Below, piece by piece: positions 19,810 to 29,525 of a stretch of DNA of 64,000 bases. The DNA is from Ascidiaceihabitans donghaensis (GTDB lineage: Bacteria; Pseudomonadota; Alphaproteobacteria; Rhodobacterales; Rhodobacteraceae). The stretch is from contig NZ_OMOR01000001.1 in the NCBI RefSeq assembly GCF_900302465.1, forward strand, positions 1-64,000. Reading direction: 5' to 3'. The translations under genes were made by a program, and so were the position numbers. Numbering within the stretch: position 1 is the first letter of the stretch; every line of letters begins with the position of its first letter. The notes beneath the pieces are model-generated. The model worked only from the letters and a program-made list of their open reading frames with translations, made no database searches and was not told the origin of the DNA.

Positions 19810-20235
19810 TGCGCGGTCGGCACTTCCAAATTCACGCGCACCTCACGAACAATAACGCATCGCCCCGTTCCCGAAGAAACAGGCCAAATCCGTCCCGGAC
19901 AATTTTATAGACAGAGCACAAACGATACGTGAATCCATTGACGGTTCACATTACTATCGCGTGCTTTGTGCACAGTATTGCAGACAGGTCATAGCCGCTA
20001 GCACAGCCATTGCAGACACCGGAAAGAGCGTCCCAGCCCCGTCCCGGTTTCGCACCATCCACGACTTCGAAAAGTCTGCATTTGGATGCGAACCGTCCCC
20101 CCAGAAGTTCAGCGAAGTGAATCGCTTGGCCCTTTGGTAGCAACAACCCAAGCGGCCCGGCAACAGACCTTTGGTGTTGACTCAGAGATTCATATTCTCC
20201 GAATCTAGAGCCCGTGTTTTTTGGTCACAGCAACG

Positions 20236-20266
20236 AAAAAGGCGCCGCTGTATGCGACGCCTTTTC
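20236..20266 (-). terminator. Intrinsic terminator of rpsT
   Basis: Hairpin AAAAGGCG/CGCCTTTT with a short interrupted inner stem, about 54 bases after the rpsT stop. T-runs flank both sides, so it could stop transcription in either direction. Confidence 0.8.
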
Positions 20267-20319
20267 TATCAGATGTTTAGCGTGAACCTGTCTAAAGGAT
20301 ACGACAGATTTAGCGTATT

Positions 20320-20583
20320 TTAGCCGATTGCTTTGACACGTGCGCTTAGGCGCGACATTTTACGTGAAGCTGTGTTTTTGTGGTACACGCCCTTGGTCAC
20401 GCCGCGCATCAACTCAGGCTGAGCAGCTTGCAGGGCTTTGTTTGCGGCTTCTTTGTCGCCGGAAGCGATTGCTTCTTCAACAGTGCGCAGGAATGTACGG
20501 ATGCGCGAGCGACGCGCTTTGTTGACTTGAAAACGTGCTTCGTTTTGACGTGCGCGTTTCTTCGCTTGAGGCGTATTTGCCAT
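20320..20583 (-). CDS. rpsT: 30S ribosomal protein S20
   Basis: An 87-residue, strongly basic protein of the small ribosomal subunit: [19 protein letters not shown], then [19 protein letters not shown] and [20 protein letters not shown]. Length and sequence are typical. It has a GAG Shine-Dalgarno, a plausible sigma-70 promoter about 70 bases upstream and its own terminator. Its position next to dnaA is conserved in the family. Confidence 0.98.
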   Translation of the reverse strand: MANTPQAKKRARQNEARFQVNKARRSRIRTFLRTVEEAIASGDKEAANKALQAAQPELMRGVTKGVYHKNTASRKMSRLSARVKAIG

Positions 20584-20652
20584 GATTATCTCGTCCCGTG
20601 ATTTTGATCGGTGCGGTAGGTATGTGCAGCCATGGGCTGCGATGAAGTCGCG

Positions 20653-20681
20653 TCTTTAGGCCCGCTTAGTGGATGAGTCAA
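20653..20681 (-). promoter_or_regulatory. Predicted rpsT promoter
   Basis: Read on the minus strand: TTGACT (-35), a 17-bp spacer, then TAAAGA (-10). The predicted 5' leader is about 65-70 bases. The match is by eye only. Confidence 0.45.
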
Positions 20682-20718
20682 CCTTATTTCCGTTCAGGCT
20701 AAGCGCCCGCGCTAAAAT

Positions 20719-20733
20719 CCCCAACCCCGTCGT
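20719..20733 (-). promoter_or_regulatory. 15-bp motif upstream of rpsT
   Basis: Second exact copy of ACGACGGGGTTGGGG (minus strand), 136 bases before rpsT and just downstream of a perfect TTGACA. See the copy upstream of dnaA. Confidence 0.4.
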
Positions 20734-20849
20734 GGATCGATCCTTTGTCAACCTTAGCGTGAAGAACGTATAAAATCACTTTTCGCTATTGGCATCAGCA
20801 TTTTTTAACTTACACCGAAAGAACACTAAAATTTTGTCGTGGAATATTT

Positions 20850-21143
20850 ATGACAGTACGCGTCTTCGCATTAACAACTCTGAACCCAAACCAAACCGAA
20901 GCCCTAAGCACATACATGGCGACCACATCACCGTTGCTCGAACAGGCAAAGGCGCGCGTGGTCCAGACCTATACAATCGCATCCACAATGATCGGTGCAA
21001 CGGTCCCCAACACAATCACAATCGTTGAATATCCTGACATGGATGCCGTCAACTCAGTGTTTCAAAGTGCCGAATACGGGCTGCTCAGGGAAATACGTGC
21101 CCAGGCCTTTTCCAACTACCAAATCGCGATTCTGGCCGATTAG
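20850..21143 (+). CDS. DUF1330-like small protein
   Basis: A 97-residue protein resembling the DUF1330 (dimeric alpha-beta barrel) family: LNPNQTEALSTYMATTSPLL, a central GA..PNTITIVEYPDMDAVN block and SAEYGLLREIRAQA. The segments EYPDMDAV and SAEY..LREIR are the typical ones. The biochemical role is unknown. It stands alone, convergent with the enoyl-CoA hydratase gene, with GTGGAA upstream as a weak ribosome site. Confidence 0.72.
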   Translation: MTVRVFALTTLNPNQTEALSTYMATTSPLLEQAKARVVQTYTIASTMIGATVPNTITIVEYPDMDAVNSVFQSAEYGLLREIRAQAFSNYQIAILAD

Positions 21144-21159
21144 TTTCGGTCGCTCGCAG

Positions 21160-21936
21160 TTACTTATCCCGGAACTGTGGTTCACGTTTTTCCAAAAAGG
21201 CCGACATGCCCTCAGATTGATCTTCCGTCGCAAACAATGAATGGAAAACGCGGCGCTCAAACAACAGCCCTTCGCGCAGTGTCGTCTCAAAGGCGCGGTT
21301 CACGGCTTCTTTGACGACCATCACCGACACCATCGACTTTTCAGCGATCTTCTGTGCGGCGCCATTCACTTCATCCATCAGCTTTTTGGCCGGCACAACT
21401 CGGCTGACCAAGCCTGCGCGCTCTGCTTCTTCTGCGTCCATGAAACGGCCCGTCAGGTTCATATCCATGGCTTTGGCTTTGCCGATGGCGCGCGTCAGGC
21501 GTTGCGTGCCGCCGATGCCTGCAACAACACCAAGATTAATTTCGGGCTGACCGAATTTTGCAGTGTCCGAACAAATGATAAAATCGCACATCATTGCCAA
21601 TTCACAACCGCCGCCCAGCGCATAGCCAGACACAGCCGCGATGATAGGTTTGCGCACCCGCATGATCTGTTCGGTTTCGGGTGTGAACAAATCGCCGGCA
21701 AAAGCATCCACAAACGTCTTGTCGCGCATCATGGAAATGTCCGCGCCCGCCGCAAAAGCTTTTTCGCTGCCTGCGATGATGATGCAGCGCACTTTTTCAT
21801 TGGCTTGCGCCGCAGACAGTGCGTCGGCCAATTCGGTCAGCAATTGATCGTTCAGGGCATTCATCGCGTCGGGGCGATTCAAAGTCATCGTTGCGACGTG
21901 GTTTTCGACAGCGACGATGATGGTCTCATAGGCCAT
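21160..21936 (-). CDS. Enoyl-CoA hydratase
   Basis: Crotonase-fold enzyme that adds water to trans-2-enoyl-CoA in fatty-acid beta-oxidation. The 258-residue protein has the oxyanion-hole segments [10 protein letters not shown] and [15 protein letters not shown], with the first catalytic Glu in CEL. The second catalytic Glu is in [19 protein letters not shown]. Both glutamates are present, so the protein should be active. Chain-length preference cannot be told. It is convergent with the DUF1330 gene and follows mutM on the same strand. Confidence 0.92.
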   Translation of the reverse strand: MAYETIIVAVENHVATMTLNRPDAMNALNDQLLTELADALSAAQANEKVRCIIIAGSEKAFAAGADISMMRDKTFVDAFAGDLFTPETEQIMRVRKPIIAAVSGYALGGGCELAMMCDFIICSDTAKFGQPEINLGVVAGIGGTQRLTRAIGKAKAMDMNLTGRFMDAEEAERAGLVSRVVPAKKLMDEVNGAAQKIAEKSMVSVMVVKEAVNRAFETTLREGLLFERRVFHSLFATEDQSEGMSAFLEKREPQFRDK

Positions 21937-22009
21937 GAGTAAGCTTTCGTTGTTGCGTTAAGGGCCGATGATTACCATGCCCACGATGCGTTTCAAGCTA
22001 AGTTTGCGC

Positions 22010-22861
22010 TTACGTCTGACAAGAGGCACAATAGAACGACGATCGTCCTGACTGCACAATGCGCTGCACGGTATGCGTGCAATTGGGCGTCTTACAAGGG
22101 GCGTTTTCGCGCCCGTAGACATCGAAGGAATGCTGGAAATATCCAAGCTCTCCATCGGCTTGGCGGAAATCCTTCAAAGAAGATCCCCCTGCCTCAATCG
22201 CGTCCGTTAGAACATTGCGAACGATCGGCACCAGCGATGCAACACGCGCTTTGCTGATGTTCTTTGCCTTCCGCACAGGCGATATTTTTGCGCGAAAAAG
22301 CGCCTCGCAGACATAGATATTTCCTAATCCAGAAACGATCCGTTGATCCAGAAGGGCCGACTTTACAGGAGAGTTCTTAGTCTCGAACGCTTTTATCAGA
22401 TGCGAATCGTTGAAGTCGTTGCCCAATGGCTCAGGCCCCAAAACTTTCAGCAGCTTGTGTGTCCCTTCCTGTGCCGTTTCCATCAAGTCCATCGCCCCGA
22501 ACCGGCGCGGATCATTGAACGTCACCCGCGCCCCGTTGCCCATGTGAAACACCACATGGTCGTGCTTTTCGGCGGCAGGGTGGGTGTGGGCAAATTGTCC
22601 AAGCGGATCGCCCGACACCGTCATACGCCCGGACATTCCAAGATGGATCAAAAGTGTTTCACCCGAAGACAAATCCGCCAGCACATATTTGGACCGCCTG
22701 CGCAGCCGAAGCACTGTCTGACCCGTAAGCCGCTCCGCCATCCTATCGGGAAACGGCCAGCGCAGGTCAGGACGGTTCACGTCCGCTCGGGCAATCACCT
22801 GCCCCTCCATTGCGGGGGTCAGGCCACGGCGCACGGTTTCGACCTCGGGAAGTTCGGGCAT
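22010..22861 (-). CDS. mutM: Formamidopyrimidine-DNA glycosylase
   Basis: Bifunctional glycosylase/AP lyase that removes 8-oxoguanine. The 283-residue protein starts [14 protein letters not shown], providing the catalytic Pro2 and Glu3 after Met removal. It has [13 protein letters not shown], the H2TH region [19 protein letters not shown], and a C-terminal zinc finger with ligands in CKTPNC and CASC. The start at 22861 is fixed by the need for Pro at position 2. It is divergent from ubiE with a 98-bp gap. Confidence 0.97.
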   Translation of the reverse strand: MPELPEVETVRRGLTPAMEGQVIARADVNRPDLRWPFPDRMAERLTGQTVLRLRRRSKYVLADLSSGETLLIHLGMSGRMTVSGDPLGQFAHTHPAAEKHDHVVFHMGNGARVTFNDPRRFGAMDLMETAQEGTHKLLKVLGPEPLGNDFNDSHLIKAFETKNSPVKSALLDQRIVSGLGNIYVCEALFRAKISPVRKAKNISKARVASLVPIVRNVLTDAIEAGGSSLKDFRQADGELGYFQHSFDVYGRENAPCKTPNCTHTVQRIVQSGRSSFYCASCQT

Positions 22862-22959
22862 GTTTTGCTTTCCTGCTGATGCGCCTGCGGCAATTGGTGG
22901 TTTGTAACTCTTCAACTGGCGCTATATCTCACAACTATCAAGACAGAAGGCGTAAGACT

Positions 22960-23703
22960 ATGACCGACAACACCACCCACTTCGGCTTTGAAACTGTTCC
23001 CGAAGACGAAAAGGCAGGGCGCGTGCAGGGTGTGTTCAACTCGGTCGCCAGCAAATACGACATTATGAATGACGTCATGAGTGTCGGCATTCACCGCATC
23101 TGGAAAGAGGCGATGATGGATTGGCTGGCCCCCCGCCCCGGTCAGAAGCTATTGGATGTGGCAGGGGGCACTGGCGATATTTCCTTCAAGTTCCTGAAAC
23201 GCGCAGGCCACGGCCACGCCACGGTTCTGGACCTGACAGAGCCCATGCTGATTGAAGGACGCAAACGTGCCGAAGCGACATCAATGCACGATAGTCTGGA
23301 CTGGGTGGTTGGTGACGCCATGGCCCTGCCCTTCGAGGACAATACCTTCGACGTCTACACTATTTCCTTCGGCATCCGGAACGTGACCCGCCCGCAAGAG
23401 GCCCTGAACGAAGCCTTCCGCGTGCTGCGCCCCGGCGGGCGCTTGATGGTGCTGGAATTCAGCCAGCTGCCCAACGATATGATGCAAAAAGCATACGATC
23501 TGTATTCCTTCAACGTGATTCCCCAGATGGGCAAAATGATCGCAAACGACCGCGACAGCTATCAATATCTGGTCGAATCGATCCGCAATTTCCCCGACCA
23601 AGACACTTTTCTTGGAATGGTGCGGGCGGCAGGGTTTGAAAACGCCAAATACCGCAACATGACGATGGGCGTGGCTGCGCTTCATTCCGGTTGGAAAATC
23701 TGA
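22960..23703 (+). CDS. ubiE: Ubiquinone/menaquinone biosynthesis C-methyltransferase UbiE
   Basis: SAM-dependent C-methyltransferase of ubiquinone synthesis. The 247-residue protein has [20 protein letters not shown], motif [27 protein letters not shown], and the family signature [18 protein letters not shown]. The ATG at 22960 follows AGAAGG. It is one base from ubiB, so the two form an operon for ubiquinone synthesis. Confidence 0.97.
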   Translation: MTDNTTHFGFETVPEDEKAGRVQGVFNSVASKYDIMNDVMSVGIHRIWKEAMMDWLAPRPGQKLLDVAGGTGDISFKFLKRAGHGHATVLDLTEPMLIEGRKRAEATSMHDSLDWVVGDAMALPFEDNTFDVYTISFGIRNVTRPQEALNEAFRVLRPGGRLMVLEFSQLPNDMMQKAYDLYSFNVIPQMGKMIANDRDSYQYLVESIRNFPDQDTFLGMVRAAGFENAKYRNMTMGVAALHSGWKI

Positions 23704-23704
23704 G

Positions 23705-25237
23705 ATGCGTGGCCCCCACAACATCTGGCGGCTGATCCGCACAGGCGCGACGCTGGAACGCACGGGCGCCATGAACGTGGTGCTCGACGCCTTTGACGCG
23801 CCGCCCGCGCTGCGGTTTGTGGCAAAGGCGCTGGGCAAACCTTTTATGTGGTTGGGGTATAAAGGCGACCCGACTATGCCCCCCGCCACACGCGCCTTGA
23901 CGGCGCTTGGTCCCGCCTACATCAAATTCGGGCAGGTATTGTCGACACGCCCGGATGTCGTTGGCGACGAACTGGCGGTACAATTGCGTGTCTTGCAAGA
24001 CAAACTGCCACCGTTTTCGATTGAACGCGCCAAGCAGGAAGTCGAAAGCGAACTGGGGTTGCCTGTCGATCAGATTTTCTCTGAATTTAGCGAACCCGTG
24101 GCTGCCGCCTCAATCGCGCAGGTGCACAAAGCACGGCTGCAATCCACAGGAGAAGAGGTCGCCGTCAAAGTGCTGCGTCCGGGGATCGAACGAGCATTCA
24201 CCAAAGACGTGGACGCCTTCTATCTCGCCGCCCGCATCATCGAAATCTGCGCCCCGGGCGCACGACGCCTGCGGCCCATCGAAGTCATCGAACACTTCGA
24301 CGGTGTAGTGCAAGGCGAACTCGATTTGCGGTTGGAAAGCTCTGCCGCATCGGAGTTCTCCGCCAACACCGCCAAAGACGAAGGTTTCCAACTGCCTGAA
24401 ATGAAGTGGGAATATTCCGCTCAAAGGGTCATGACACTTGGCTGGGCGGACGGCGTGCCGATGGGCGACAATGCCGCGATTGACGCAATCGGCGTAGACC
24501 GCACCAAGCTGGCCGAGCGGGTGCTGCAACTGTTCCTGAACCACGCCCTGCGCGATGGGTATTTTCACGCGGATATGCACCAAGGCAACCTGAAGGTGGC
24601 CACAAACGGCGACATCATCGCCTATGATTTCGGGATCATGGGTCACATCGACGAATACACACGGCGCGTCTACGCAGAAATTCTCTATGGGTTCATCCGC
24701 AAAGACTACAAGCGTGTGGCTGAGGTGCATTTTGAAGCAGGCTACGTGCCCGCCGACAAAGATGTGGACGAATTTGCACGCGCGCTCAGGGCCGTAGGCG
24801 AACCCATCTTCGGCATGGACGCCACCAAAATCTCAATGGGGCGGCTTCTGAACTATCTTTTTCAGGTGACCGAACGGTTCGGCATGGAAACGCGCACCGA
24901 ATTGATCTTGCTGCAACGCACCATGGTCGTGGTCGAAGGTGTTGCACGCAGCCTCGATCCACAAATGAACATCTGGCAGGTCGCAAGCCCCGTGGTGACC
25001 AGCTACATCTCAAAATCCATTGGCCCACGGGCGGCGCTGACAGACCTGATGCAAACGGCAAGGGTCTTGGGGCGGTTCGGCCCACGTCTGCCTGCTTTGG
25101 TAGAGGCCGCCCTGATCAAACAAGGCAATCCAGAAACACCAAAGCGCCCGACATTCTGGCGCTGGATTATTCTGACTGCCTTGGGATCGGCAATCACAGG
25201 GGCCGGCGCGATCAAACTGGCAGAAAAGCTGCTTTAA
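23705..25237 (+). CDS. ubiB: Ubiquinone biosynthesis protein UbiB (ABC1/ADCK-type atypical kinase)
   Basis: Membrane-associated atypical kinase/ATPase needed for ubiquinone synthesis. The 510-residue protein has the KxGQ motif (YIKFGQVLSTRPDVV), the Ala-rich loop PVAAASIAQVHKARL, the lysine in VAVKVLRPG, the catalytic loop YFHADMHQGNL and metal-binding AYDFGIMG. The C-terminus has a hydrophobic helix, FWRWIILTALGSAITGAGAI. It starts one base after ubiE. A hairpin element follows its stop but points the other way. Confidence 0.95.
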   Translation: MRGPHNIWRLIRTGATLERTGAMNVVLDAFDAPPALRFVAKALGKPFMWLGYKGDPTMPPATRALTALGPAYIKFGQVLSTRPDVVGDELAVQLRVLQDKLPPFSIERAKQEVESELGLPVDQIFSEFSEPVAAASIAQVHKARLQSTGEEVAVKVLRPGIERAFTKDVDAFYLAARIIEICAPGARRLRPIEVIEHFDGVVQGELDLRLESSAASEFSANTAKDEGFQLPEMKWEYSAQRVMTLGWADGVPMGDNAAIDAIGVDRTKLAERVLQLFLNHALRDGYFHADMHQGNLKVATNGDIIAYDFGIMGHIDEYTRRVYAEILYGFIRKDYKRVAEVHFEAGYVPADKDVDEFARALRAVGEPIFGMDATKISMGRLLNYLFQVTERFGMETRTELILLQRTMVVVEGVARSLDPQMNIWQVASPVVTSYISKSIGPRAALTDLMQTARVLGRFGPRLPALVEAALIKQGNPETPKRPTFWRWIILTALGSAITGAGAIKLAEKLL

Positions 25238-25246
25238 AACAGGGTT

Positions 25247-25294
25247 TCTTTTCGCCAAAAATATCCCGGGGTCCGGGGCAGCGCCCCGGTCCGA
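25247..25294 (-). repeat. Dispersed hairpin element, copy e; likely thiolase terminator
   Basis: On the minus strand, about nine bases after the thiolase stop, it gives a GC hairpin (GGGGC/GCCCC extended by CC/GG) and then CCCCGGGATATTTTTGGCG. It lies between two convergent genes and is oriented for the thiolase gene. Confidence 0.8.
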
Positions 25295-25302
25295 CTTCAC
25301 AA

Positions 25303-26481
25303 CTAAACAATACGCTCGATTGCCAAAGCAATACCCTGTCCGCCACCAATACACATGGTGATCAACGCCTTTGATCCACCAATGCGCTCCAGCTCATACA
25401 GCGCCTTCACCGTAATAATCGCACCCGTCGCACCCACAGGATGACCCAACGCAATAGCGCCACCATTTGGATTAACGCGGGCTGGATCAAAGCCCAATTC
25501 TTTGGACACAGCCAAGGCTTGTGAGGCGAACGCTTCATTGCTTTCGATGACGTCAAAATCCGCAACGCTCAAGCCCGTTTTGGCCAATAGGTTCTGTACA
25601 GCAGGCACAGGACCAATGCCCATAACCTCTGGGCGCACGCCTGCATGGGCATAACCCAAAATACGGGCCTTGGGTTTCAGGCCGGCCTTCTCAGCTGCAT
25701 CAGCCGTCGCCAAAACCACAGCAGCCGCGCCATCGTTGATCCCTGACGCATTGCCTGCGGTTACCGATCCGTCTTTCTGGAAGACAGCCCGTAAACCACC
25801 CAACGCTTCAAGTGACGTTGCTTTGGGGTGCTCGTCCACTTCAAACGGCACCATGTCACGTTTTACACGGACCTCGACTGGGGTAATTTGGCCGGCGAAA
25901 TAGCCTGCCTCAATTGCGGCAGCGGCGCGTTCCTGGCTTTGCATGGCGAAGGCGTCCTGTTGTGCGCGGGTCACGTCGTGTTCAGCTGCAACATTTTCGG
26001 CCGTGACACCCATGTGACCGGTGCCAAACGGACAGTTCAAAGCGCCCAACATCATGTCTTGGGTTTTGATATCACCCATTTTTGCGCCCCAGCGTTGCAT
26101 GGGGTTAATGAACGGACTGCGCGACATATTCTCGGCGCCACCGGCCAAACCGAACTCTGCATCGCCCAGCATCAAAGATTGCACGACGGACACAATCGCT
26201 TGCACGCCAGAGCCACACAAGCGGTTCACGTTCATGGCAGGCACGACATCAGGCACGCCGGCATCCATGGAAGCCACGCGGCTCAGATACATATCGCGCG
26301 GTTCGGTATTGATGACATGGCCAAAAGCCACATGACCAATTTGGCCACCTTCAACGCCAGAGCGTTCCATTGCGGCTTTTGCCGCTGTGGTGCCAAGATC
26401 AATAGGTGTGGTTGCCGCCAAAGACCCGCCAAAAGTGCCGATAGCCGTTCGCGCGCCGTCAAGAATGACGATATCTGTCAT
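25303..26481 (-). CDS. Acetyl-CoA C-acyltransferase (BktB/PhaA-like beta-ketothiolase)
   Basis: Thiolase that cleaves or forms 3-ketoacyl-CoA. The 392-residue protein has the nucleophilic Cys in NRLCGSGVQAIVS, GGAENMSRSPF, the His motif NPNGGAIALGHPVGATGA and the second active Cys in MCIGGGQGIALAIE. The ATG at 26481 has a perfect GGAGG upstream. Degradative and PHB-biosynthetic thiolases cannot be separated by eye; the close overall resemblance is to the BktB-like group. It is divergent from the XRE regulator. Confidence 0.9.
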   Translation of the reverse strand: MTDIVILDGARTAIGTFGGSLAATTPIDLGTTAAKAAMERSGVEGGQIGHVAFGHVINTEPRDMYLSRVASMDAGVPDVVPAMNVNRLCGSGVQAIVSVVQSLMLGDAEFGLAGGAENMSRSPFINPMQRWGAKMGDIKTQDMMLGALNCPFGTGHMGVTAENVAAEHDVTRAQQDAFAMQSQERAAAAIEAGYFAGQITPVEVRVKRDMVPFEVDEHPKATSLEALGGLRAVFQKDGSVTAGNASGINDGAAAVVLATADAAEKAGLKPKARILGYAHAGVRPEVMGIGPVPAVQNLLAKTGLSVADFDVIESNEAFASQALAVSKELGFDPARVNPNGGAIALGHPVGATGAIITVKALYELERIGGSKALITMCIGGGQGIALAIERIV

Positions 26482-26589
26482 AAAAAGTCCTCCATTTTCC
26501 ACAGGAGTACTGTGTTCACTGTTTTTTGTCAGCCCCGACCTACCGTCATGACAATTGACTTCGCGCAAGTCTCACGGCACTTATCCAGT

Positions 26590-27168
26590 ATGACGGAATC
26601 AAATGACACTATTTTGACAAAACTGCCAGCACGGCTGAAAGCTGCGCGACAAGCACAAGGGCTGTCTTTGGATGCTGTGGCCAAATTGTCCGGTGTTAGC
26701 CGATCCATGGTCAGCCAAATCGAACGCAGCGAAAGCAGCCCGACAATCGCGACTTTGTGGAATCTGACACGCGCATTGCAAGTGGATTTTGCGGGCCTTT
26801 TAGATGAAGGCATCATCAACAAAGACATCGAAGTTTTGCGTGCCGATGACGTTCCGAACATCCGCGCGGGGGCATCTGGATTGAACATTCTGATTCTATC
26901 GCCTCCGGAAGATGCTGGCAAAACAGAGATTTATGAACTTCGGTTTACAGACGCGGGTGTATTGGACAGCCAACCACACACGAGTGGCACAAAAGAACAT
27001 CTGACCGTGATAAGCGGATCGCTTTACGTCACTTCGGGTGAACACACAAAACACCTGCAAGCAGGCGATACAGCGCGCTATTCCGCTGATGTGGCGCACC
27101 GAATAGAGGCTTCGGGTCCGGCATCCGCCTTTTTGATCGTCAGTGCCAGCGGAAGCGCAAATCTGTAA
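26590..27168 (+). CDS. XRE-family regulator with C-terminal cupin domain
   Basis: A 192-residue transcription factor. The N-terminal helix-turn-helix spans about 13-67 (RLKAARQAQGLSLDAVAKLS, then GVSRSMVSQIERSESSPT). The C-terminal cupin (about 110-190) has EHLTVISGSLYVTSGEHTKH and LQAGDTARYSADVAHRIEA. Such proteins often sense a small ligand. Its gene directly precedes kbl-tdh, so it probably controls threonine catabolism; this is inference. An upstream ATG at 26548 would add 14 residues. Neither start has a strong ribosome site. Confidence 0.85.
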   Translation: MTESNDTILTKLPARLKAARQAQGLSLDAVAKLSGVSRSMVSQIERSESSPTIATLWNLTRALQVDFAGLLDEGIINKDIEVLRADDVPNIRAGASGLNILILSPPEDAGKTEIYELRFTDAGVLDSQPHTSGTKEHLTVISGSLYVTSGEHTKHLQAGDTARYSADVAHRIEASGPASAFLIVSASGSANL

Positions 27169-27170
27169 TT

Positions 27171-27185
27171 GCAGAATTTTTCTGC
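27171..27185. promoter_or_regulatory. Perfect inverted repeat before kbl
   Basis: GCAGAA, TTT, TTCTGC, two bases after the regulator's stop and 69 bases before the kbl start. A TATGAT box for kbl lies downstream. It could be an operator for the XRE/cupin protein or a short hairpin. A similar repeat with a T-rich centre occurs at 58055. Confidence 0.4.
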
Positions 27186-27253
27186 TTTAGCGGAAATCTG
27201 CTATTTCGGATAATTTTCTTATATGATAGATACTCCTGCAAAGGAGTCTCTTA

Positions 27254-28438
27254 ATGTCCACATCTTACCTGACGCATATCACCCGAACACTCGAACAGAT
27301 TGCAGCCGATGGCATGATGAAGTCGGAGCGTCTTATTGCGTCGCCGCAAGGCGCTGAAATTGTTGTTGGTGATAGCGATGTCATCAACCTGTGCGCCAAC
27401 AACTATCTAGGACTGGCCGACCACCCTGATCTGATTGATGCCGCCAAAGTTGCAATGGATCCTCGGGGTTTCGGAATGGCGTCTGTCCGCTTCATTTGCG
27501 GCACCCAAGACATCCACCGCACCTTGGAACAAAAGCTCGCCAAATTTCTCAACAAAGACGATTCGATCCTGTTTGCCGCTTGTTTTGACGCTAACGGCGG
27601 ATTGTTTGAGCCCCTTCTAGGCCCTGAAGATGCTGTCGTGTCCGACAGCTTAAACCATGCGTCTATCATTGACGGCATCCGCTTGTGCAAAGCCAAGCGC
27701 TACCGATATGCAAACAACGACATGACTGATCTGGAAGGCCAATTGAAACTTGCCCGCGATGACGGGGCCCGTTTCATAATGATCGCCACAGATGGCGTCT
27801 TTAGCATGGATGGCACATTTGCCAATCTTCCGGAGATCACCGCGCTGGCACACAAGTATGACGCTTTGGTTATGGTTGATGATTGCCATGCCACGGGCTT
27901 TATCGGCCCCAACGGCGCAGGAACGCCGGACCACTTTAGCGTTGATGTCGACATACTAACCGGCACTTTGGGCAAAGCTTTGGGTGGCGCGATAGGCGGA
28001 TACATTGCAGGATCACAACCGGTCATCGACCTGCTGCGTCAACGTGCGCGGCCATATCTGTTTTCAAATTCTCTGCCCCCTGCCATCGTTTCCGCCGCCA
28101 TTGAAGCCCTTGATCTGGTTCAAAAAAGTGGTGACTTACGCAACCGCCTTTCTGAAAATACGGCGTACTGGCGGCAAGGTCTGGAACAGCTTGGCTTTGA
28201 CCTGCTGCCCGGCACGCATCCCATTGTACCTGTAATGCTGGGAGAGGCCCAATTGGCACAAGACATGGCTGCCGCACTTTTCGAACAAGGTGTTTATGTA
28301 TCCGGATTTTTCTTTCCGGTTGTACCACGCGGCCAAGCCCGTATTCGCACACAAATGAATGCAGCACTGACCCGTGATCAACTGGACCGCGCATTGACTG
28401 CATTCGAGATCGCCGGCCGAGATTGCGGTGTGATTTGA
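27254..28438 (+). CDS. kbl: Glycine C-acetyltransferase (2-amino-3-ketobutyrate CoA ligase)
   Basis: PLP enzyme that splits 2-amino-3-ketobutyrate with CoA into glycine and acetyl-CoA, the second step of threonine breakdown. The 394-residue protein has [51 protein letters not shown] and the PLP lysine in [16 protein letters not shown] strong AAAGGAGT ribosome site precedes the ATG. The stop overlaps the tdh start as TGATG, so the two enzymes are cotranslated. Confidence 0.97.
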   Translation: MSTSYLTHITRTLEQIAADGMMKSERLIASPQGAEIVVGDSDVINLCANNYLGLADHPDLIDAAKVAMDPRGFGMASVRFICGTQDIHRTLEQKLAKFLNKDDSILFAACFDANGGLFEPLLGPEDAVVSDSLNHASIIDGIRLCKAKRYRYANNDMTDLEGQLKLARDDGARFIMIATDGVFSMDGTFANLPEITALAHKYDALVMVDDCHATGFIGPNGAGTPDHFSVDVDILTGTLGKALGGAIGGYIAGSQPVIDLLRQRARPYLFSNSLPPAIVSAAIEALDLVQKSGDLRNRLSENTAYWRQGLEQLGFDLLPGTHPIVPVMLGEAQLAQDMAAALFEQGVYVSGFFFPVVPRGQARIRTQMNAALTRDQLDRALTAFEIAGRDCGVI

Positions 28439-29487
28439 TGCCCTCCCGTTCCCACAATCACATGCACGCTTTGGTCAAATCCCATCCCCGTGAAGGTCTT
28501 TGGAAATGTCAGGTTCCTGTTCCGGAAATCGGCCCTGATGATGTGCTGATCCGCATCAAAACCACGGGCATTTGCGGCACTGACATGCACATCTGGAATT
28601 GGGACACTTGGGCTGCAAAAACAGTGCCGGTTCCGCTGATAACAGGCCATGAGTTCGCCGGGGAAATTGTTGACATGGGTCGCAATGTTGAGGGTTTGGC
28701 GCTTGGGCAGCGGTGCTCTGGAGAGGGGCATCTGATTGGGACACAGTCCCGTCAAAGCCGCGCTGGAAAATTCCACCTCGACCCAGAAACGCGTGGAATA
28801 GGGGTACAGGAAAACGGTGCCTTTGCCGAATATTTGCGCCTGCCCGCCTTCAATGTCGTTCCTTTGCCCGATGACATCCCAGACGAGACTGGCGCCATTC
28901 TGGACCCTTTGGGCAATGCCGTTCACACGGCTCTTAGTTTTGATATTCTAGGCGAGGACGTTTTAATCACAGGGGCTGGGCCCATCGGTATAATGGCTGC
29001 AGCTGTGGCCCGTCACGCAGGCGCGCGGCACGTCGTCATCACGGATGTTAACCCCCAGCGCCTTGGCCTTGCAGCCAAAGTGGCTGACGTTGTCCCCGTC
29101 GATGTCACCCGCGAGGATTTGAATGATGTCATGACTGGATTGGGCCTGCGCGAAGGCTTCGATGTCGGGCTCGAGATGTCAGGCAATCAGATTGCTATGG
29201 ATCAAATGGTTGAAGCCATGGTCATGGGCGGCAAAATTGCGTTGCTTGGGATTCCACCAGGTAAATCCCCTGTGGATTGGTCTCGCATCGTATTCAAGGC
29301 AATCACCGTAAAAGGCGTATACGGCCGTGAAATTTTTGAGACATGGTACAAGATGATCGCCATGTTGCAGAATGGTTTGGATGTCTCGCGTGTCATCACG
29401 CATCGCTTGCCTGTGTCCCAGTTTACCGAAGGCTTTGCAGCGATGAAATCGGGAACATGTGGCAAAGTAGTCTTGGACTGGACTTGA
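28438..29487 (+). CDS. tdh: L-threonine 3-dehydrogenase
   Basis: NAD-dependent medium-chain dehydrogenase, first step of threonine breakdown. The 349-residue protein keeps the catalytic zinc site (GICGTDMHIWNWD, TGHEFAGEI) and the nucleotide fold (GAGPIGIMAAAVARHAGA). The lobe that normally holds four structural-zinc cysteines reads GHLIGTQSRQSRAGKFHLDP and has no cysteine. The first ATG overlaps kbl; an ATG at 28462 (MHALVKSHPREGLW) matches the usual N-terminus better. It forms an operon with kbl. Confidence 0.95.
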   Translation: MPSRSHNHMHALVKSHPREGLWKCQVPVPEIGPDDVLIRIKTTGICGTDMHIWNWDTWAAKTVPVPLITGHEFAGEIVDMGRNVEGLALGQRCSGEGHLIGTQSRQSRAGKFHLDPETRGIGVQENGAFAEYLRLPAFNVVPLPDDIPDETGAILDPLGNAVHTALSFDILGEDVLITGAGPIGIMAAAVARHAGARHVVITDVNPQRLGLAAKVADVVPVDVTREDLNDVMTGLGLREGFDVGLEMSGNQIAMDQMVEAMVMGGKIALLGIPPGKSPVDWSRIVFKAITVKGVYGREIFETWYKMIAMLQNGLDVSRVITHRLPVSQFTEGFAAMKSGTCGKVVLDWT

Positions 29488-29525
29488 ATCATTAGGGCAG
29501 TGTTAGCATGGCACGCGTTGCGCAT

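Larger units (their letters stand above)
19764..20319. other. 556-bp region between rpsT and dnaA, no gene seen
   Basis: No convincing coding sequence. It holds the rpsT terminator at its right end, the dnaA upstream region at its left end, and one copy of a 15-bp motif (19795-19809) also found upstream of rpsT. I looked for DnaA boxes (TTATNCACA or TGATCCACA) and saw no cluster, so I do not call an origin, although alphaproteobacterial origins can lie near dnaA. Confidence 0.6.

Noticed and set aside
19764-20849. Origin of replication near dnaA/rpsT
   Set aside because: No cluster of DnaA boxes is visible. One TGATCCACA lies inside the dnaA coding sequence (19036), which is not evidence of an origin. 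A GC-skew plot of the whole chromosome would be needed.
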